From positions 32,825 to 96,824 of the forward strand of contig CAAENX010000012.1 in the NCBI GenBank assembly GCA_900757495.1: a stretch of DNA of 64,000 nucleotides. Direction: 5' to 3'. Positions within the stretch are counted from its first letter, which is position 1; the number at the start of each line of letters is the position of its first letter. The notes under the pieces are model-generated. The model was not told the DNA's origin. It did not search any database and saw only the letters and a program-made list of their open reading frames with translations. This stretch comes from an uncultured Collinsella sp. (lineage in GTDB: Bacteria > Actinomycetota > Coriobacteriia > Coriobacteriales > Coriobacteriaceae). The position numbers and the translations under genes are program-made. Of this stretch, positions 35,301-44,292 are shown piece after piece.

Positions 35301-36054
35301 GCATCTCCATGTAGCGGTCGAAGGCCTGCTGCACCACGGCGTCGTCGATCGTCACGTCATCCAGGACGGTGCCGAAGGTGGTGTGGCGGCAGTGGTCGGA
35401 CCAATAGGTGTCGATCACGCGGATCTCGGTGATGGTGGGGTCGCGGTCTTCGTCGCGGAAGTACTGCTGGCAGAAGGCGATGTCCGCCTCGTCCATGGCA
35501 AGGCCGCGCTCGGAGATAAAGGCGGCAAGGCCGGCCTCGTCGAGCTCGCGGAAGCCGTCAAGCACCTCGACGGGCGCAGGCTCGGGGGTCTCCATGTGCA
35601 GCGTCTCGGGCAGGTCGAGCGAGGCAATGCGGGCCTCGACGGGGTTCACCACGTAGTGCTTGATGGACTCGATGGCGGCCTCGTCCAGGGCGCCCGAGAT
35701 CATATAGACCTTGGCGGAGCGCACGGCGGGGCGCTCGCCCTGGCTGATGAGCTGCACGCACTCGCTGGCGGAGTCGGCGCGCTGGTCAAACTGGCCAGGC
35801 AGGAATTCGACGGCAAAGACGGCGCCATCGCTTGCGGGGAGCTCGTCGTAGGTCACATCGACCTGGGGCTCGCTAAAGACGGTCGGCACGCAGGAGCGGA
35901 AAAGCTCCTCGTCGATGCCCTCGACGTCGTAGCGGTTGATGATCCTCAGGGCCTCGATGCCCTTGATGCCGAGAATCTCGGTCAGCTCGCCCTTGAGCTG
36001 CTGAGCCTCGACGTCGAACCCGGGTTTCTTCTCCACGTAGATACGAGAGACCAT
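32308..36054 (-). CDS. purL: Phosphoribosylformylglycinamidine synthase, single-chain PurL
   Basis: 1248 aa, the long form that joins the synthetase and glutaminase, for the fourth step of purine synthesis. The ATP/substrate half carries DTYWSDHCRHTTFGTVLDD, FKNETHNHPTEIEPFGGAAT and GGRTGRDGIGGATGSSK; the C-terminal glutamine amidotransferase has PVFPGNNCEYDSARAFRAAG, PGGFSGGDEPDGSAKFI and GICNGFQALIKLG with the nucleophile cysteine. The start is ATG 36054. It is alone, without other pur genes nearby. The upstream 180 bases show no purine riboswitch I can make out. Confidence 0.95.
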   Translation of the reverse strand: MVSRIYVEKKPGFDVEAQQLKGELTEILGIKGIEALRIINRYDVEGIDEELFRSCVPTVFSEPQVDVTYDELPASDGAVFAVEFLPGQFDQRADSASECVQLISQGERPAVRSAKVYMISGALDEAAIESIKHYVVNPVEARIASLDLPETLHMETPEPAPVEVLDGFRELDEAGLAAFISERGLAMDEADIAFCQQYFRDEDRDPTITEIRVIDTYWSDHCRHTTFGTVLDDVTIDDAVVQQAFDRYMEMRHELGRDAKPVCLMDMGTIGAKYLKKTGVMTDVDESEEINACTVKVKVDVDGEDQDWLFLFKNETHNHPTEIEPFGGAATCVGGAIRDPLSGRSYVYQAMRVTGAGDPTVPVSETLEGKLPQRKLVTTAAAGYSSYGNQIGLATGQVNELYHPGYVAKRMEVGAVVGATPANHVRRECPAPTDKIILLGGRTGRDGIGGATGSSKTQNTESIETSGAEVQKGNAPVERKLQRLFRRGDACRLIKRCNDFGAGGVSVAVGELADGLYVDLDTVTKKYDGLDGTELAISESQERMACAVADGDVEEFMGYAAEENLEATVIAEVTAEPRMRMAWNGVAIVDLSREFLNSNGAPKHQVAHVCARSVWQPSWAGTTLAERMTSLVTDLNVASNKGLSERFDSTIGAATVLMPFGGKTQLTPSSAMVAKFPVDGETTTASAMAWGFNPYLMEADQFAGAYLSVVESIAKLVAAGFEHKRAYLSFQEYFERLRTEAERWGKPMAAVLGALMAQVDLGAGAIGGKDSMSGSFEDEAGELNVPPTLISFAVAVGRAARAVSPEFKDLTHRVVRIAPATYGEDYRPDAQQLLAAFDAVEALTATGNALAISTPGYGCGAESLFKMCVGNQIGIELAEDVDVESFFTPLYGSFIVELADDAELPEVADGVVVEPLGTTVEGYVIDTGSEIIDLSELQEAWESGIEGVFAYRSAGETAEAETIDFRAKDIHVYGGAKIARPRVIIPVFPGNNCEYDSARAFRAAGAEADTFVINNLTPEAVAESTHELARRIRQSQIVMIPGGFSGGDEPDGSAKFITAFFRAPEVTEAVRDLLKARDGLMLGICNGFQALIKLGLVPYGDIVDATPDAPTLTFNTIGRHQSRLVRTRISSNLSPWLSQCSLDDPYTVAISHGEGRFVANDEVLAQLIANGQVATQYVGEDGKPSMDLSVNPNGSALAIEGITSPDGRVLGKMGHAERRGDNLYRNVPEHVPGDKFMPIFESGVAYFA

Positions 36055-36238
36055 TGGTTCCTGCCTTCCTGATCGGTTGGGCGTACGGTACGGTATGCGG
36101 CAGCGGTCGGTTTACGGGGCAAGCCTCGCGGTCGCCTTGAGCCACATGTTTGTAAACCTCACTATGATACGACAGCTCGCGGCGCGTTGAGGACGGCGAG
36201 GGTGCTACAGTGAAGCGCAAACAAGAGAAAGGCATCAC

Positions 36239-37801
36239 ATGGCATTTGTTTCGCTCGCCATCATCGCACTCGTGGCCTTTGCAAGCCCCTTCATCGCCTC
36301 GGCGATTCCCGGAAAACCCGTTCCCGAGACGGTCTTTTTGCTCGTGTTTGGCGCGGTGCTGGGACCTCATATGCTCGGCATTATCCATGTGGATGCCGAG
36401 GTCTCGCTTGTGTCCGAGCTCGGTCTGGCCTTCTTGTTCCTGCTTGCCGGCTTTGAGATCGACCCCAAGAGCATCACGGGCGTCGAGGGGCGCTACGGCT
36501 TGGCGACGTGGGTCGTCACGTTTGGTATCGCCTGGCTTGCCGTGCGCTTTACCCCGTGGTTCTCGGTCAGTCATTTCGACGGTATCGCCGTGACGCTTGC
36601 CCTCACTTCTACGGCGCTCGGCACGCTCGTGCCCATTATGCGCGAGCGTTCACTTGCCGGAACGCGCGTGGGCGACTCGATTCTCGCGTATGGCACTTGG
36701 GGCGAGCTCGGTCCCGTGCTCGCCATGTCGGTGCTGCTGTCTGCCCGCACCGGCATCCAAACGCTCGTGATCCTTGGCTTGTTTGCGGTGGTTTGTGTGT
36801 TGCTGGCCGTGGTCCCAAGCCGCTCCAAGCGTGTCGGCAGCCGCTTCTTTGCGTTTGTCGAGGAACGCGCCGATACCACGTCGCAGACGTTCGTGCGCCT
36901 GACGGTGCTCATCCTGGTCACGCTCGTGGCGTTCTCGGCCGTCTTTGATCTCGATATCGTGTTGGGTTCTTTTGCCGCCGGCTTTGTCCTGCGCTATATC
37001 ATCCCCGAGGGCAACCATACGCTCGAGACCAAACTCGACGGCCTGGCCTACGGCTTTTTGATTCCGGTATTCTTTACCGTATCGGGCGCAAAGATCGACC
37101 TGACGGCTGTGGCTTCGCGCCCGGGCTTGCTCGTGGGCTTTATCGTGGCGTTGCTGATCATTCGCGCGGTGCCGATCCTTGTCTCTATGAGCATTTGTCC
37201 CGCGACGCGCGACGTTTCGGCGTACGGCCGCATTACCGTGGCCCTGTACTGCACTACGGCGCTGCCGATCATCGTTGCCGTGACAAGCGTTGCCGTCAAC
37301 GCGGGCGCGCTGTCGCAAGATATTGCGTCGGTCATGGTTGCCGCCGGTGCCATCACGGTGTTCTTGATGCCGCTGCTCGCGCAGCTCTTCTACCGCGTGG
37401 TCGACGCCGCACCGGTCGCCGCTGTGGCAGAAGTTGCCGAGCATCCATCCGATGCGCTCGACATCCTGCGCGCCCATCACGATTTGGCGAGCCTGCTCGC
37501 ACGGGAGCACGAGCTGCTGACCTCGCATGGCCATGGTCGCGTATTTGAGGGCCTGCCTACGCTCGATACGATTGCCGAGCGTCTTTCCGCCGAGGCGGCG
37601 AGCGGCCGCATCGATGCCCGCATCGTGGACGCGGCGCATCTTCTTGCCGATAAGACCTATGGTGATGAGGTTGACCCGTCCGAGCTGACTCCGCGTGAGC
37701 GCCGCCGCCTGGAGCGCGCCAAGCTCGCCGTGCACGAATACCGCCGCCGCATGCTGGAGCTCTACGCGCGCGATGAAGCCCAGGACGACGACGGCAAGTA
37801 G
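36239..37801 (+). CDS. CPA2-family cation:proton antiporter
   Basis: 520 aa, about 12 membrane helices in residues 1-390 (VSLAIIALVAFASPFIASAI, ETVFLLVFGAVLGPHMLGII, LGLAFLFLLAGFEID, VLGSFAAGFVLRYIIPEG), then an unusual C-terminal cytosolic part of about 120 residues (HPSDALDILRAHHDLASLLA ... ERRRLERAKLAVHEYRRRML) without a recognised TrkA_N fold. Kef/NapA-type antiporters exchange Na+ or K+ for protons. ATG 36239 follows AGAAAGG. Confidence 0.85.
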   Translation: MAFVSLAIIALVAFASPFIASAIPGKPVPETVFLLVFGAVLGPHMLGIIHVDAEVSLVSELGLAFLFLLAGFEIDPKSITGVEGRYGLATWVVTFGIAWLAVRFTPWFSVSHFDGIAVTLALTSTALGTLVPIMRERSLAGTRVGDSILAYGTWGELGPVLAMSVLLSARTGIQTLVILGLFAVVCVLLAVVPSRSKRVGSRFFAFVEERADTTSQTFVRLTVLILVTLVAFSAVFDLDIVLGSFAAGFVLRYIIPEGNHTLETKLDGLAYGFLIPVFFTVSGAKIDLTAVASRPGLLVGFIVALLIIRAVPILVSMSICPATRDVSAYGRITVALYCTTALPIIVAVTSVAVNAGALSQDIASVMVAAGAITVFLMPLLAQLFYRVVDAAPVAAVAEVAEHPSDALDILRAHHDLASLLAREHELLTSHGHGRVFEGLPTLDTIAERLSAEAASGRIDARIVDAAHLLADKTYGDEVDPSELTPRERRRLERAKLAVHEYRRRMLELYARDEAQDDDGK

Positions 37802-37814
37802 CCAACGCCGCCGC

Positions 37815-37922
37815 GGAAAATGCATCCCGGAGTTGGCGTCCAGAGTGGGACGCGCTTTCCGCGAGAGGCCCGTTGTGGAAAGCGTGTCCCAGAATCCGCG
37901 CCCAGAATGGGACATAGTTTCC
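37815..37922. repeat. Two tandem imperfect palindromes, GGGAC type
   Basis: Unit 1 (37815-37860) runs from GGAAAATGCATCCC to GGGACGCGCTTTCC; unit 2 (37877-37922) from GGAAAGCGTGTCCC to GGGACATAGTTTCC. Each has an 18-base loop, and the loops resemble each other (GGCGTCCAGAGT, GCGCCCAGAAT). The units repeat at a 62-base period, and a broken third one may follow (about 37938-37975). No gene fits here. Confidence 0.7.
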
Positions 37923-37997
37923 GAAAAAGGCCCTGAGGGAAGTTTCGCCCCGTTCTGAGCTGAAATACCGGGACGCAGGTTCCCCTATAAACAGAAC

Positions 37998-38036
37998 AAG
38001 GCGCGCTGCCTGCGGTTGATGCAGGCAGCGCGCCTT
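37998..38036. terminator. Strong bidirectional terminator between antiporter and SDR genes
   Basis: A perfect 16-bp stem (AAGGCGCGCTGCCTGC and its complement) with the loop GGTTGAT, followed by TTTT on the plus strand. It separates convergent genes. Confidence 0.85.
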
Positions 38037-38080
38037 TTGCGTTAAGCTCCGTTGAGGTTTGAAGTCGTGGCTTGCGACCT

Positions 38081-38830
38081 TTAGGAGCGGGCGGCTCCGT
38101 CGACGGGGAGCACGGCGCCCGTAACATAGGAGGACATGTCGCTCGCCAGGAAAACAAAGGCGTTGGCGACATCCTCGGGCTCGCCCATGCGACCCAGCGG
38201 AATGGTGGCGATGATGGGCTTAATAACCTCTTCGGGCAGGTTGGCGACCATATCGGTCTTGGTTACGCCAGGCGCGACGGCATTGACGCGAATACCCATG
38301 GGGGCGAGCTCACGCGAGAGCGACTGGACCATGCCGTTGACGGCAAACTTGGACGTAGGATAGCCGACGCCGGAGGGCTGGCCATACTTGGCGACCATTG
38401 AACTCGTGGTGGTGATGGTGCCGCCGTGGCCGGCCTCGGTCATGATCTTGGCGGCAGCCTGGTGACCATTAAAGACGGCGACGACATTGAGGTCCATGAC
38501 CTTTGCAAACTCTTCTGCCGTGTAATCAAAAAGGGGCGAGCGCTGGGAGATGCCGGCGTTGTTGACGACCGTGTCCAAGCCGCCCATGTCGGCTGCGGCT
38601 TGGGTAAAGGCCTCGGTTACGGCTTCGAGCGAGGTGAGGTCGCAGGAGCGGCCCCAGACCTTGGCGTCGGGATAGGCGGCTGTCAGCTTCTCAACGGCCG
38701 TATCGGCAGTCTCCTGTCGCGAGCCAAAGACGGTGACGACGGCGCCCTCCTCGATAAAACGGCAGGCGATGGCATAGCCGATACCGCGCGTGCCTCCGGT
38801 GATGATTGCTTTCTTGCCCTCGAGCAGCAT
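38081..38830 (-). CDS. SDR-family oxidoreductase (FabG-like)
   Basis: 249 aa from ATG 38830 with GAGAGGAAG ahead. The Rossmann loop TGGTRGIG, the NAG motif VVNNAGIS and the catalytic YPTSKFA (Tyr-x3-Lys) are present, and the C-terminus reads SSYVTGAVLPVDGAARS. It could act as a 3-oxoacyl-ACP reductase or a dehydrogenase for a sugar or steroid. Collinsella-type organisms have hydroxysteroid dehydrogenases in this family, so a bile-acid substrate is possible but not shown. Confidence 0.85.
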   Translation of the reverse strand: MLLEGKKAIITGGTRGIGYAIACRFIEEGAVVTVFGSRQETADTAVEKLTAAYPDAKVWGRSCDLTSLEAVTEAFTQAAADMGGLDTVVNNAGISQRSPLFDYTAEEFAKVMDLNVVAVFNGHQAAAKIMTEAGHGGTITTTSSMVAKYGQPSGVGYPTSKFAVNGMVQSLSRELAPMGIRVNAVAPGVTKTDMVANLPEEVIKPIIATIPLGRMGEPEDVANAFVFLASDMSSYVTGAVLPVDGAARS

Positions 38831-38983
38831 ATCGCTTCCTCTCTTATGCGGATGGATACTTGCAGCACAGCATAGTGGCGGCAAAAAACAGCCGACACCG
38901 CATATCGGTAAACGGTATCCACGGTTGTTGACGAACGGTCAAGTTGTTCAAACGTTAGTCGACCACTTTGTGCAAAAGATGCA

Positions 38984-39021
38984 ACTAAAAGGGGCTCCCA
39001 TCCAATCGGACGGGAGCCCCT
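38984..39021 (-). terminator. Terminator of hom
   Basis: AGGGGCTCCC and GGGAGCCCCT form a 10-bp stem with a ~12-base loop; the minus-strand side is followed by TTTTAGTT. Confidence 0.8.
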
Positions 39022-39051
39022 CATGCGTTATTTGATTTGCCGAGAATCGGG

Positions 39052-40395
39052 CTAGTTCGCCATGACGCCTTCGGTCCAGGCCTCAACGTCCTCGATGCGC
39101 AGGACGTTGGCGACCTCGGCCACGCAGTCGACGCTGGCAAGCTCGGCGGCGGCAGCCTGGACGTCCTTCTCGAGCGCGCGGTGCGTCAGGAAGATGACCG
39201 AGCAGGCATCGCTGACGCCCGACTTGCCGTCCTCGACCTGGTTGATGAGCGAAATCGAGATGTTGTGCTTGGCAAAGATGTCGACCGTCTCGGACAGGGC
39301 GCCCACGCGGTCGGCGACCTTCAGGCGCACATAGTACTTGGTCTGGAGCTCGTCCATGGGCTTAAAGGCGAGGTTGTGGCCATAGGGCTCAATCTCGGGC
39401 AGCGGAGCCACGCCGCGGCTGATCTGCTCGGAGAGCGACAGGATATCGCCCACGACGGCGCTCGCGGTGGGGAAGGAGCCTGCGCCGGCACCGTAGAACA
39501 TGGTCTCGCCCACGGCGTCGCCTACCACGTAGACAGCGTTCATGGCGCCGTTGACCTTGGCAAGCATGTGGTCGGCGGGGATCAGCGTGGGATGCACGCG
39601 GACGTCGACGCCGGCGTCGGTATTGCGGGCGATGCCGAGCAGCTTAATGGTGTAGCCGAGCTCGCGGGCCTGGGCGATGTCCTCGGCGCCGATGGTACGG
39701 ATACCCTGCTGGTACACATCGTCGGTGGTAACGCGGGTGCCAAAACCGATGGAGGCGAGGATTGCCGTCTTGCTGGCGGCATCGAAGCCGTCGACGTCGG
39801 CGGACGGGTCGGCCTCGGCATAGCCCTTGGCCTGCGCGTCGGCAAGCACGTCGGCGTAATCGGCGCCCTCGGCGTCCATGCGCGACAGGATATAGTTGGT
39901 GGTACCGTTGAGAATGCCGGCGATAGTCAGGATCTTGTTGCCCACCAGGTCGTGCTCGAGTGTGCTCACGATGGGGATGCCACCGCCGCAGCTGGCCTCG
40001 CACTTAATCTGCACGCCGCACGCGCGCGCCTTCTCGGCGAGCGTCTCGACATGACGGCCCAGCAGGGCCTTGTTGGCAGAGACGACGTGCTTGCCGTTCT
40101 CGAAGGCGGTGGTGAAGATTTCGGTCGCGGGGTGCTCGCCGCCGATGAGCTCGACGACGATGTCGACGGCGGGGTCGGTGACGACGTCATGCCAGTCACT
40201 CGTAAAGGCCTCGCGCTCAATGCCTGCCGCCTCGGCTTGCTCCCAGGCAAGCGCGCAGGCGCGGGTCAGCTTAAGGTCGATGCCGTAGGCTGCCAGGTAC
40301 TCATCGTGGTGGCTCTTGATCAAACGGGCCACGCCGCCGCCGACGGTTCCCAGACCGATCAGACCGACGTTCACGGTGCGCAGGGGTTCGCTCAT
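39052..40395 (-). CDS. hom: Homoserine dehydrogenase
   Basis: 447 aa. NAD(P)-binding GLIGLGTVGGGVARL, VVELIGGEHPA, then the substrate region KCEASCGGGIPIVSTLEHDL and AGILNGTTNYILS. A C-terminal ACT domain (VRLKVADRVGALSETVDIF, KHNISISLINQV) is present as in the usual feedback-regulated form. It reduces aspartate semialdehyde to homoserine for methionine and threonine. Start ATG 40395 has AAGGAG upstream. A likely -10 (TAGAAT on the minus strand) lies about 55 bases before the start. Confidence 0.95.
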   Translation of the reverse strand: MSEPLRTVNVGLIGLGTVGGGVARLIKSHHDEYLAAYGIDLKLTRACALAWEQAEAAGIEREAFTSDWHDVVTDPAVDIVVELIGGEHPATEIFTTAFENGKHVVSANKALLGRHVETLAEKARACGVQIKCEASCGGGIPIVSTLEHDLVGNKILTIAGILNGTTNYILSRMDAEGADYADVLADAQAKGYAEADPSADVDGFDAASKTAILASIGFGTRVTTDDVYQQGIRTIGAEDIAQARELGYTIKLLGIARNTDAGVDVRVHPTLIPADHMLAKVNGAMNAVYVVGDAVGETMFYGAGAGSFPTASAVVGDILSLSEQISRGVAPLPEIEPYGHNLAFKPMDELQTKYYVRLKVADRVGALSETVDIFAKHNISISLINQVEDGKSGVSDACSVIFLTHRALEKDVQAAAAELASVDCVAEVANVLRIEDVEAWTEGVMAN

Positions 40396-40645
40396 AGATA
40401 GCTCCTTCGTGCATCTTGTGGATGGATTAACTGCTTATAGGTTGAGTGCATTCTAGCGTGAAGTGCGGGCGCGTGCTTGCCAGGCAGCTGGAGCTGTGCA
40501 AAACGCTACCCCCGAAACGCTGCGGAAATATTGGAAACACACTCGCTACAAACGAACTTCCGTAACAAACTGTCAACGTTTGCGCCATAAGGTTTGCCCT
40601 GTACCGCAAGACGGCCGCACCGCGGCCAGCGAAAAGGGGGACACC

Positions 40646-41812
40646 ATGTTCAACATCAACAGCACGCTCAGCCGTAGGAACTTTCTCGCCGGTGCCGCGG
40701 CGCTCGGTAGCACCGCGGCACTCGCTGGTTGCTCGTCGGGTGGCTCGGACGGCGGCCCCACCGATGACGGCAAGACCTTCAAGATCGGTGTCATCGGCCC
40801 TCTGACCGGCGCCGCGGCAACCTATGGCGTTTCGGCCGAGAAGGGTGCCAAGCTTGCCGCCAAGGATTTTTCGACCAAGGACCTCAAGCTCTCGCTTAAG
40901 TCTGAGGATGACGTCGCTGACGGCGAGAAGGCCATCAACGCCTTCAATACCTTGTGCGACTGGGGCATGCAGGCGCTCGTCGGCCCCGTCACCACCGGTG
41001 CCGCCGTCGCTGTCTCTGGCGAGATCGCCGACGATATGCTCATGGTCACGCCTTCGGCCTCGTCGCTCGACGTTACCAAGGATAAGACCACGGTTTTCCA
41101 GGTTTGCTTCACCGATCCCACCATGGGCGCCAGCGCCGCGAAGTTCTTGGCCGAGAAGTACACGGATGCCAAGATCGCCCTGTTCTACAACTCCGGCGAT
41201 ACGTATAGCTCGGGCGTTGCCGACGCTTTTGCCGAGCAGGCCAAGGCGTCCAAGCTCGACATCGTCGATACCGAGACCTTTAAGGACGACTCTTCCACGA
41301 GCTTTACCAACCAGCTCACCAAGGCCAAGGAGGCCGGCGCCACGCTCATCTTTGCGCCGATCTACTACACGCCGGCGTCCGTTTTGCTCAAGAACGCCAA
41401 GGACATGGGCTACGACATGACGCTTATGGGCACCGACGGCATGGACGGCCTGCTCTCCGTTGAGGGCTTCGATACCTCTCTTGCCGAGGGCGTGCTGCTC
41501 ATGACCCCGTTCTCCGCCGACGACGAGAAGAACGCCGACTTCGTCAAGGCCTATAAGGACGCCTACGACGAGACGCCCAATCAGTTTGCCGCCGATGCCT
41601 ATGACTGCGTCCATGCGATTGCCGAGGCTATCGATAAAGCGGGCATCGACATTACGGCTGACGGTGCCGATATTGCCGACGACCTTGCCCACGCCATGCG
41701 CAAGATCAAGATCGAGGGCCTGACGGGCGAGCTGACGTGGAACGACAAGGGCCAGGTCGAAAAGCCCGCCACAGCCTATGTGATTCAGGACGGCAAGTAC
41801 ATCGCCGCCTAA
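40646..41812 (+). CDS. livK: Branched-chain amino acid ABC transporter substrate-binding lipoprotein (LivK-1)
   Basis: 388 aa from ATG 40646, which has GGGGG about 5 bases upstream. The leader is Tat-like (SRRNFLAGAAAL) and has the lipobox LAGC, so it is probably exported folded and lipid-anchored. The Peripla_BP_6 fold is seen in KIGVIGPLTGAAATYG and NDKGQVEKPATAYVIQDGKY. It lies upstream of a second, similar protein (42084-43271), with which it shares long near-identical blocks. Confidence 0.9.
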   Translation: MFNINSTLSRRNFLAGAAALGSTAALAGCSSGGSDGGPTDDGKTFKIGVIGPLTGAAATYGVSAEKGAKLAAKDFSTKDLKLSLKSEDDVADGEKAINAFNTLCDWGMQALVGPVTTGAAVAVSGEIADDMLMVTPSASSLDVTKDKTTVFQVCFTDPTMGASAAKFLAEKYTDAKIALFYNSGDTYSSGVADAFAEQAKASKLDIVDTETFKDDSSTSFTNQLTKAKEAGATLIFAPIYYTPASVLLKNAKDMGYDMTLMGTDGMDGLLSVEGFDTSLAEGVLLMTPFSADDEKNADFVKAYKDAYDETPNQFAADAYDCVHAIAEAIDKAGIDITADGADIADDLAHAMRKIKIEGLTGELTWNDKGQVEKPATAYVIQDGKYIAA

Positions 41813-42083
41813 GTGCGCATAAAGCGCGACCGGTGAGGCCGTTTTATTCAGGACAGGGACGCCTGTAACAGAACGGAAACATTACTTTCACACAATAAAG
41901 TGGCATTACTGCATAAAGTAATAGAAATACGCAGAATTATGGATAAACGAACAAATCCAAAGAAAAGTTGAAATAATCGCCACTTTCCTTAACTAAAGCG
42001 TCTAGTATTTTGCGAACGCCGAACACGGCGAAGGATGGCCTGTTGGGTAACCGAAACCCGACGAGATTTGAGAGGAGAGCCGC

Positions 42084-43271
42084 ATGTCGAGCCTCACCGG
42101 TAAGTCATTGAACCCTGTTATGAATCGCAGGAGCGTTATCGCGAGCGCAGCAGGTCTGGGGGCGATGTCCATTCTAGCTGGCTGCTCCTCCAACGGCGGC
42201 GACAGCGGTTCCGCGTCGGGCGACGCTTCGTTTAAGATCGGCACCATCGGCCCGCTGACCGGCGCCAACGCGTCCTACGGCAAGTCCGTTACACAGGCTG
42301 TCGAGCTTGGCTGCAAGGATTTCTCGACTAAGGAGCTGCCGCTTGTCAGCAAGGCCGAGGACGACCAGGCTGACGGCGAGAAGGCCGTCAACGCCTTCAA
42401 CACCCTGCTCGACTGGGGCATGCAGGCCCTCGTCGGTCCGACCACCACGGGTGCGTCGGTCGCCGTTGCCGCCGAGTGCGGCAACGACCCCGAGACGTTC
42501 ATGATCACCCCGTCCGCGTCCTCCGAGGACGTTACCAAGGGCAAGGATTGCGTCTTCCAGGTTTGCTTTACCGACCCCAACCAAGGTGTCAACGCTGCCA
42601 AGTTCCTGGCAGAGAAGTATGCGAACGAGAAGTTCGTGCTGTTCTATAACTCCGGCGACGCCTATTCTTCGGGCATCGCAGATTCCTTTAAGGCCCAGGC
42701 CGCTAAGTCTAAGCTTGAGATTGTTGACGAGGAGACCTTTAAGGACGACTCCGCCACGAGCTTTACCAACCAGCTGACCAAGGCCAAGCAGGCAGGCGCC
42801 ACCATGATCTTTGCGCCGATCTACTACACGCCGGCGTCCGTCCTGCTCAAGAACGCCAAGGACATGGGCTACGACGTCAAGATGATGGGCTGCGACGGCA
42901 TGGACGGCATCCTGGGCGTTGAGGGCTTCGACACCTCTCTTGCCGAGGGTCTGCTACTCATGACCCCGTTCTCCGCCGACGACGAGAAGAACGCCGACTT
43001 CGTCAACGCTTACAAGGATAAGTACGGCGATACCCCCGACCAGTTTGCCGCCGACGCCTACGACGGCGTGCATGCTGTGGTCGAGGCTCTCAAGGAGGCC
43101 GGCCTGGGCGTCGACGCCGACCCCACCGAGGTTGCCGAGAAGCTGCCCGAGGCCATGCGCAACATTACCGTTGACGGCCTGACTGGCAAGCTCTCCTGGA
43201 ACGACAAGGGTCAGGTCCAGAAGGACCCGACGGCGTACGTCATTACCGACGGCAAGTACGTACAGGCCTAA
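42084..43271 (+). CDS. livK: Branched-chain amino acid ABC transporter substrate-binding lipoprotein (LivK-2)
   Basis: 395 aa from ATG 42084 behind GAGAGGAG. N-terminus MNRRSVIASAAGLGAMS then LAGC lipobox. Paralog of the upstream gene with close matches in the middle and C-terminal half (for example the MTPFSADDEKNADFV block). The 270 bases ahead are AT-rich and probably hold its promoter, so it may be expressed separately from LivK-1, together with livHMGF that follow. Confidence 0.9.
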   Translation: MSSLTGKSLNPVMNRRSVIASAAGLGAMSILAGCSSNGGDSGSASGDASFKIGTIGPLTGANASYGKSVTQAVELGCKDFSTKELPLVSKAEDDQADGEKAVNAFNTLLDWGMQALVGPTTTGASVAVAAECGNDPETFMITPSASSEDVTKGKDCVFQVCFTDPNQGVNAAKFLAEKYANEKFVLFYNSGDAYSSGIADSFKAQAAKSKLEIVDEETFKDDSATSFTNQLTKAKQAGATMIFAPIYYTPASVLLKNAKDMGYDVKMMGCDGMDGILGVEGFDTSLAEGLLLMTPFSADDEKNADFVNAYKDKYGDTPDQFAADAYDGVHAVVEALKEAGLGVDADPTEVAEKLPEAMRNITVDGLTGKLSWNDKGQVQKDPTAYVITDGKYVQA

Positions 43272-43410
43272 TAGGCCGCCTTATATAGAGCGGTTTTGAT
43301 CCCAAGCAGGGGAGGTTTTGGCCTTCCCTGCTTGCTTGGTATCTAGGGACGATGTAACGTCCCTGTTTCATACATCAACTGGAAACCTATTCGAAAGGGG
43401 GATGTGGAAC

Positions 43411-44292
43411 ATGACGGTCTTTATCCAATACCTGGTCAACGGCCTGTCCATGGGCAGCGTCTACGCCATCATCGCGTTGGGCTACACCATGGTCTACGGT
43501 ATCGCCAAGATGCTCAACTTCGCTCACGGCGACGTCATCATGGTCGGTGCCTATGTCTCGTTCTGCGCCACGTCGTATCTCGGCCTCCCGGGCTGGGCAT
43601 CTGTAGTTCTCTCTTGTGTGGTCTGCACGGTTCTCGGTGTTCTCATCGAGGGTCTGGCATACAAGCCGCTGCGCCAGGCGGGCCCTCTGGCCGTTCTGAT
43701 CACGGCCATCGGCGTGTCTTACTTCCTGCAGAACGCCGCGCAGCTTCTGTGGGGCGCCACGCCCAAGAACTTCACTTCGCTCGTCACCTTCCAGGTGCCG
43801 GAGTTCTTGGCCAAGTTCAACGTAAGCGCCGTCTCGCTCGTCACCATCGTCGCCTGCCTGGTTATCATGGCCGGTCTGATGTTCTTTACAGGTAAGACCA
43901 AGATGGGCAAAGCCATGCGCGCCGTGTCCGAGGACAAGGCCGCCGCTCAGCTCATGGGCATCAACGTCAACCGCACCATCTCGATGACGTTTGCCATCGG
44001 CTCTGCGCTTGCCGCCATCGCCGGCGTGCTCCTGTGCTCCTACTCGCCGGTGCTGCAGCCCACCACGGGCGCCATGCCTGGCATCAAGGCCTTCGATGCC
44101 GCCGTCTTCGGTGGCATCGGCTCCATCCCCGGCGCCTTTGTCGGTGGCATTCTCATCGGCATCATTGAGGCGATGGCGCAGGCCTACATTTCCACGAGCC
44201 TTGCCAACTCCATCGTCTTTGGTGTTCTGATCATCGTCCTGCTCGTCAAGCCTGCCGGCCTCTTGGGCACGTACGTCCCCGAGAAGGTGTAG
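43411..44292 (+). CDS. livH: Branched-chain amino acid ABC permease (LivH)
   Basis: 293 aa from ATG 43411, preceded by AAAGGGGG with good spacing; an upstream in-frame ATG at 43402 touches that site. About eight membrane helices, with GSVYAIIALGYTMVYGIAKM at the N-terminus, and the EAA-like MRAVSEDKAAAQLMGINVNR. The permease of the high-affinity leucine/isoleucine/valine system. Confidence 0.92.
   Translation: MTVFIQYLVNGLSMGSVYAIIALGYTMVYGIAKMLNFAHGDVIMVGAYVSFCATSYLGLPGWASVVLSCVVCTVLGVLIEGLAYKPLRQAGPLAVLITAIGVSYFLQNAAQLLWGATPKNFTSLVTFQVPEFLAKFNVSAVSLVTIVACLVIMAGLMFFTGKTKMGKAMRAVSEDKAAAQLMGINVNRTISMTFAIGSALAAIAGVLLCSYSPVLQPTTGAMPGIKAFDAAVFGGIGSIPGAFVGGILIGIIEAMAQAYISTSLANSIVFGVLIIVLLVKPAGLLGTYVPEKV

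Noticed and set aside
32077..36072. Long plus-strand frames opposite purL
   Set aside because: Gly/Val/Leu-rich shadows of purL codons without start signals.
32308..36238. Purine riboswitch before purL
   Set aside because: Looked for the characteristic loop-loop kissing layout upstream of 36054; nothing convincing was found.
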